NCBI GenBank assembly: GCA_024349245.1
Contig: JALDNG010000990.1
Location: 82,918 to 146,917 of the forward strand
DNA: 64,000 bases
Direction of reading: 5' to 3'
Source of the DNA: Neodontobutis hainanensis
Taxonomy: Eukaryota > Chordata > Actinopteri > Gobiiformes > Odontobutidae
Under the pieces are notes generated by a model. That model ran no database searches and was not told the DNA's origin. It saw only the letters and a list, made by a program, of their open reading frames with translations. Position 1 is the stretch's first letter. Each line of letters begins with the position of its first letter. This document shows positions 58,998 through 64,000 of this stretch, piece after piece. The position numbers were made by a program, and so were the translations under genes.

Positions 58998-59037
58998 TTT
59001 GTGAACAGGGCACTTCTCTTAGTGCCCTGTTCACAAA
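58998..59037. repeat. Perfect 17-bp hairpin at the LINE/minisatellite border
   Basis: tttgtgaacagggcact (58998-59014) and its exact reverse complement (59021-59037) are separated by tctctt. The right arm resembles the agtgccctgttca found in each 210-bp unit. Minisatellite starts directly after it. Confidence 0.85.
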
Positions 59038-62000
59038 GTGTGCCCTCTGCCTCCTCTGGTCTCTTTGTGGCCTCTGCCTCTTCTGGTCTTTCTGTGGCCT
59101 CTTCCTCCTCTAATCTCTCTGCCTCTTCTGCTTACTCGTCTCTCTGTGGCCTCTGCCTCCTCTGGTCTCTCTGTTTCCTCTGCCTCCTCTGAACTCTCTG
59201 TGGCCTCTGCCTCCTCTGGTCTCTTTGTGGCCTCTGCCTCTTCTGGTCTTTCTGTGGCCTCTTCCTCCTCTAATCTCTCTGCCTCTTCTGCTTACTCTCG
59301 TCTCTCTGTGGCCTCTGCCTCCTCTGGTCTCTCTGTCTCCTCTGCCTCCTCTGGTCTCTCTGCCTCCACTGGTCTCTCTATTGCCTCTGCCTCCTCTGGT
59401 CTCTTTGTTGCCTCTGCCTCCTTGGGTCTCGTTGTCTCCGCTGCCTCCTCTAGTCACTCTGTAGCCTCTGCCTCCTTTGGTCTCTCTGCCTCCTCTGCCT
59501 CCTCTGCCTCCTCTGCTCTAACTGCCTCCTCTGCTCTCTCTGCCTCTCTGCCTCCTCTGGTCTCTCTGTAGCCTCAGCCTTCTCTGGTCTCTCTCTGGCC
59601 GCTGCCTACTCTGGTCTCTCTGAGTCATCTGCCTTTTCTGGTCTCTCTGCCTCCTCTGCCTCTCCTGGTCTCTCTGTGGCCTCTGTCTCCTCTAGACTCT
59701 CCTTGCCTCCCCTGGTCTTTCTGTGGCCTCTGCCTCCTCTGGTCTCTCTGCCTCCTCTGTTTCCTCTCGTCTCTCTGGGGCCTCTGCCTCCTCTGGTCTC
59801 TCTGTCTCCTCTGCCTCCTCTGGTCTCTCTGTGGCCTCTGCCTCCTCTGGTCTCTCTATGGCCTCTGCCTCCTCTGGTTTCTCTGTCTCCTCTGCCTCCA
59901 CTGGTCTCTCTGCCTTCTCTGCCTCCTCTGCTCTCTCTGCCTCCTCTGGTCTGTCTGTGTCCTCTGCCTCCTCTGCTCTCTCTGTAACCTCTGCCTTCTC
60001 TTGTCTCTGAGCCTCCTCTGTCCCCTCTAGTCTCTCTGCCTCCACTGCTCTCTCTATTGCCTCTGCCTCCTCTGGTCTCTTTGTCTCCTCTGCCTCCTCT
60101 AGTCACTCTGTGGCCTCTGCCTCCTCTGGTCTCTCTGCCTCCTCTGCCTCCTCTGCTCTAACTGCCTCCTCTGGTCTCTCTCTCTGCCTCCTCTGGTCTC
60201 TCTATGGCCTCGGCCTCCTCTGGTCTCTCTATGGCCTCTGCCTCCTCTGGTCTCTCTATGGCCTCTGCCTCCTGTGGTCTCTCTGTCTCCTCTGCCTCCA
60301 CTGGTCTCTCTGCCTTCTCTGCCTCCTCTGCTCTCTCTGCCTCCTCTGGTCTGTCTGTGTCCTCTGCCTCCTCTGGTCTCTCTGTGGCCTCTGCCTCCTG
60401 TGGCCTCTCTGCCCCGTTGCCTACTCTGGTCTCTCTGTCTCCTCTACCTCCAATGGTCTCTCTGCCTTCTCTGCCTCCTCTGCTCTCTCTACCTCGACTG
60501 GTCTCTCTGTGACCTCTGCAATCCTCTGGTCTCTCTGTAGCCTATGCCTACCCTGGATTCTCTGTGGCCTCTGCCTCCTCTAGTCTCTCTGTGTCCTCTG
60601 CCTCCTCGGGTCTCTTTGTCTCCTCTGCCTCCTCTAGTCACTCTGTGGCCTCTGCCTCCTCTGGTCTCTCTCCCTCCTCTGCCTCCTCTGCTCTAACTGC
60701 CTCCTCTGGTCTCTCTGTCTCTCTGCCTCCTCTGGTCTCTCTGTGGCCTCAGCCTCCTCTGGTCTCTCTGTGGCCTCTGCCTTCTCTGGTCTCTCTCTGG
60801 CCGCTGCCTACTCTGGTCTCTCTGAGGCATCTGCCTTTTCTGGTCTCTCTGCCTCCTCTGGTCTCTCTGTGGCCTCTGCCTCCTCTGGTCTCTCTGCCTC
60901 CTCTGCTTCCTCTCGTCTCTCTGTGGCCTCTGCCTCCTCTGGTCTCTCTGTCTCCTCTGCTTCCTCTCGTCTCTCTGTGGCCTCTGCCTCCTCTGGTCTC
61001 TCTGCCTCCTCTGCTTCCTCTCGTCTCTCTGTGGCCTCTGCCTCCTCTGGTCTCTCTGTCTCCTCTGCCTCCTCTAGTCTCTCTGTGGCCTCTGCCTCCT
61101 TTGGTCTGTCTGTGTCCTCTACTTCCTCTTGTCTCTATGTGGCCTCTGCCTCCTCTGGTCTCTCTGTCTCCTCTGCCTCCTCTGGTCTCTCTGCCTCCTC
61201 TGCCTCCTCTGATCTCTCCGTGGCATCTGCCTCCTCTGGTATCTCTGTCTCCTCTGCCTCCTCTGCTCTCTCTGTGGCCTCTGGGTCCTCTGCTCTCTCT
61301 GTCTCCTCTATCTCCTCTGGTCTCTCTGTTGCCTCTGCCTCCTCTGGTCTCTTTGTGTCCTCTGCCTCTTCTGGATCTCTCTGTGGCCTCTGCTCTCTTA
61401 CTGGCATCTGCCTTTTCTGGTCTCTCTGCCTACTCTGCCTCCTCTAGTCCCTCTGTGGCCTCTGAATCCTCTGGACTCTCTGCCTCCTTTGGTCTTTCTG
61501 TTGCCTCTGCCTCCTCTGGCCCCTCTGCCTCCTCTACTTCCTCTCGTCTCTTTGTGGCCTCTGCCTCCTCTGGTCTCTCTGTCTCCTCTGCCTCCTCTGG
61601 TCTCTCTGCCTCCTCTGGTCTCTTTGTGGCCTCTGCCTCCTCTGGTCTGTCTGTGTCCTCTACCTCCTCTGCCTCCTCTGGTCTCTCTGTGTCCTCTGCC
61701 TCCTCTGGTCTGTCTGTGTCCTCTGCCTCCTCTGCCCTCTCTGTGGCCTCTTCCTCCTCTGGTCCATCTGTCTCCTCTGCATCCACTGGTCTCTTTTTGG
61801 CCTCTGCCTCCACTGCTCTCTTTGTGGCCTCTGCCTGCTCTAGTCTCTCTCTGGCCTCTGCCTCTTCTAGTCTCACTGCCTTCTCTGTCTCCTCTAGTCT
61901 CTCCGTGTTCTCTATCTGCTCTGGTCTCTCTGTTGCCTCTGCCTCCTCTGGTCTCTTTGTGGCCTCTGCCTTCTCTGGTCTCTCTGTGGCCGCTGCCTCC

Positions 62001-62810
62001 TCTCATCTCTCTGTGGCATCTGCCTTTTCTGGTCTCTCTGCCTCCTCTGCATCCTCATATCTCTCTGCCTCCTCTGGTCTCTCTGTCTTTCTGCCTGCTC
62101 TGATCTCTCGGTGGCCTCTGCCTCCTCTGGTCTCTGCCTTATTTCCTCCTCTGGTCACTCTGTGGCCTATGCCTCCTCTGGTCTCTCTGTGGCCTCTGCC
62201 TCCTCTGGTCTCTCTGTCTCCCCTGCCTACACTGGTCTTTCTGTAGCCTCTGCCTCCTCTCGACTCTCTGCCTCCTCTGGTCTTTCTGTGGCCTCTGCCT
62301 CTTCTGTTCTCTCTGTCTCTTCTGCCTCCTCTGGTCTCTCTGCCTCCTCTGCCTCCTCTGGTCTCTCTTTGGCCTCTGCCTCCTTTGGTCTGTCTGTGTC
62401 CTCTGCCTCCTCTGTTCTCTCTGTGGCCTCTGCCTCCTCTGGTCATTCTGTCTCTTCTGCCTCCACTGCTCTCTCTGTTTCCTCTGCCTCCACTGGTCTC
62501 TCTTTGGCCTCTGCCTCCTCTGGTCTCTCTCTGGCCTCTGCCTCCTCTAGTCTCTTTGCCTTCTCTGTCTCCTCTAGTCTCTCTGTGGCCTCTGCCTCCT
62601 CTGGTCTCTCTGTCTCCTCTGCCTCCTCTGCTCTCTCTGTGGCCGCTTCCTCCTTTTTTGTCTCTCTGTGGCATCTGCCTTTTCTGGTCTCTCTGCCTCC
62701 TTCTCCTCTTCTGGTCTCTTTGTGGCCTTTGCCTCCTCTGGACTCTATGCCTCCTCTGGTCTTTCTGTGGCCTCTGCTTCCTCTCTTCTCCCTCCCGTTA
62801 CCTCCTCTGG
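59038..62810 (+). repeat. 27-bp minisatellite, block C
   Basis: About 3.8 kb of the same array to the right of the second LINE. It includes a long stretch (60564-62246) without stops in one frame, which reflects few indels rather than coding. The block ends in degraded units near 62790-62810. Confidence 0.95.
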
Positions 62811-62814
62811 TCCC

Positions 62815-62970
62815 CTCATCTGCAGTCTATTCATCTGCAAATTGCCAGTCTGTTCTACTCCACGTCTACAGTCAGTTCTAATAATTGTCTACTGTCTGTT
62901 CTTCTGCACATTTACAGTCTGTACTACTGCATTTCTACAGTCTGTTCTAATGCTCGACTACAGTCTGTCT
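62815..62970 (+). repeat. Short decayed repeat between minisatellite and satellite
   Basis: Six or so imperfect copies of a unit of about 25-30 bp built on tctacagtctgttctactgc (variants cacgtctacagtcagttc, catttacagtctgtac, gactacagtctgtc). It is unrelated to the 27-bp unit. Confidence 0.65.
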
Positions 62971-64000
62971 GGGCCTTTAGCGCATACACTTTTTGACCTT
63001 TTAAACCCCTTATCAATGTGGTAGCCTCGCCAACCTTTACCACACGCTTCCACGTACTGGGTTGAGAAAAAGGAGACCACATTTTACTTGATCGGACCTC
63101 GGAAGTGACCGCCAGCGCCCCACTAGGGTGAATACATTGACAAAATGGGCATGTGGGAATCCCAAATTTATCACCCTGGCTCCTGAGTAGCCCTGAATCA
63201 CATATCCAAGTGCAGAGCTCTAGAGCAAAGGGGAAAAAATGATGATCAAAAGACACCTTTCTTGTCAGGGCCTATAGCTCGTACCCTTAGTTGACCTTTT
63301 GACCCCTTACCAATGTCGTAGCCTCTCAAATTTTGCACGCTGGCTCCTGGGGCCACCCAGAACAACATATCAAAGGTTGCTGGCTTCATAGCAAAGGGAA
63401 AATGTTTCAGCCTCCAAAAGACACAGCCTATAACGGCTTCTGACCATTGACCCCTGAACATTATTTGACCCTTAACAATGTCGTAGTCTCTCCAAATTTT
63501 CAACGCTGGCTCCAGGCCACCCAGAACGACATATCAAAGGCAGCTGGCTCTAGAGTCAAGGAAGAAAATGATGACTAAAAGACATCTCTCCTTTTTGGGC
63601 CTTTAGCGCATGCCCTTTTTGACCTTTCGACCCCTTAACAATGTGGTAGCCTCTCCAATTTTAACCACACGCTTCCACGTGCTGTGTCGAGAAAGGAGAC
63701 CACATTTCTCTTGATCGGACCTCGGAAGTGACCGCCAGTGCCCTCACTAGGTGAATACATTGACAAAATGGGCATGTGGGAATCCCAAATTTTTCCCTCT
63801 GGCTCCTGGAGTAACCCTGAATCACATATCCGAACCGCAGAGCTCTAGAGCAAAGGGGGAAAAATTATGATCAAAAGACACCTTTCTTCTCAGGGCCTAT
63901 AGCTCGTAACCTTAGTTGACATTTTGACCCCTTACCAATGTCGTAGCCTCTCCAAATTTTGCACACTGGCTCCTGGGGCCACCCAGAATAAAATATCAAA
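62971..64000 (+). repeat. 626-bp satellite, one full unit and part of a second
   Basis: gggcctttagcgcat recurs at 62971 and 63597, period 626. The second copy runs off the window. Within a unit, related sub-blocks (gggcctatagctcg near 63267, cagcctataacggc near 63424) each contain gacccctta-caatgt and ccacccagaac-type stretches, so the unit arose from a shorter ancestral repeat. No gene is seen. Confidence 0.85.

Larger units (their letters stand above)
53266..59037 (-). mobile_element. L2/CR1-like LINE, minus strand, with tandem 5' units
   Basis: About 5.8 kb inserted in the array. On the minus strand: 5' end near 59037, tandem promoter-like units (57900-58760), ORF1 esterase, endonuclease and reverse transcriptase, then a 3' UTR ending in atttatttttgt-complement and four TTGTC units at 53266-53285. 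The domain set and simple-repeat tail match the first LINE, but sequence, tail and 5' region differ, so it is another family of the same clade. Confidence 0.85.

Noticed and set aside
60564..62246. 560-codon open frame in block C as a gene
   Set aside because: Same cause as above; it changes between Pro/Leu-type and Ser-type repeats where indels shift the unit phase.

Overview
The window reads as repeat-rich genomic DNA of a bony fish. This is inferred from the families present: L2/CR1-like LINEs whose ORF1 carries an esterase domain, a Ty3/Gypsy-like LTR element opening TGTCATGA, a THAP-type DNA transposon on TTAA targets, a class-I-like endogenous retrovirus (ERV), and exons of Fc-receptor/CD22-like immunoglobulin receptors. 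No intact cellular gene is seen. Almost all of the 64 kb is mobile DNA, tandem repeats or gene debris.

Region 1 (1-27.3 kb) is a giant inverted repeat. The left arm (1-17412, continuing off the left edge) and the right arm (18333 to at least 27166) are near-identical reverse complements around a spacer of about 0.92 kb. Each arm carries remains of an immunoglobulin-superfamily receptor gene (signal-peptide exon, then Ig exons), a second small Ig cassette in the opposite orientation near the centre, and a 2.07 kb element with about 31-bp terminal inverted repeats and an 8-bp target duplication (hAT/P-like). The left arm alone received two later insertions: a 4.54 kb non-autonomous Gypsy-like LTR element (TSD TTTAG) made of five successive minisatellites and an inverted extra LTR, and a 3.88 kb Kolobok-like THAP transposon (TSD TTAA). 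The right arm keeps both empty sites.

Region 2 (27.3-38.4 kb): an Ig exon runs directly into a frameshifted fragment of a plasma-membrane Ca2+-ATPase exon. It is followed by an 8.9 kb ERV with two near-identical LTRs, a CACT target duplication, a tRNA-Leu-like primer site, broken gag/pro/pol and an almost deleted env. About 2 kb of unassigned DNA follows.

Region 3 (38.4-62.8 kb) is one very large minisatellite, about 14 kb in total, built on a 27-bp pyrimidine-rich unit that is open in all six frames. It is split into three blocks by two full-length-looking L2/CR1-like LINEs in opposite orientations (about 46.13-50.90 kb on + and 53.27-59.04 kb on -). Within the first block a 1,670-bp segment is duplicated in tandem. 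A short decayed repeat and a 626-bp satellite close the window.

The many reading frames inside the repeats are consequences of stop-free repeat units, not genes. Frameshifts are frequent in every mobile element. They may be biological decay or, in part, residual indel errors in the assembly.
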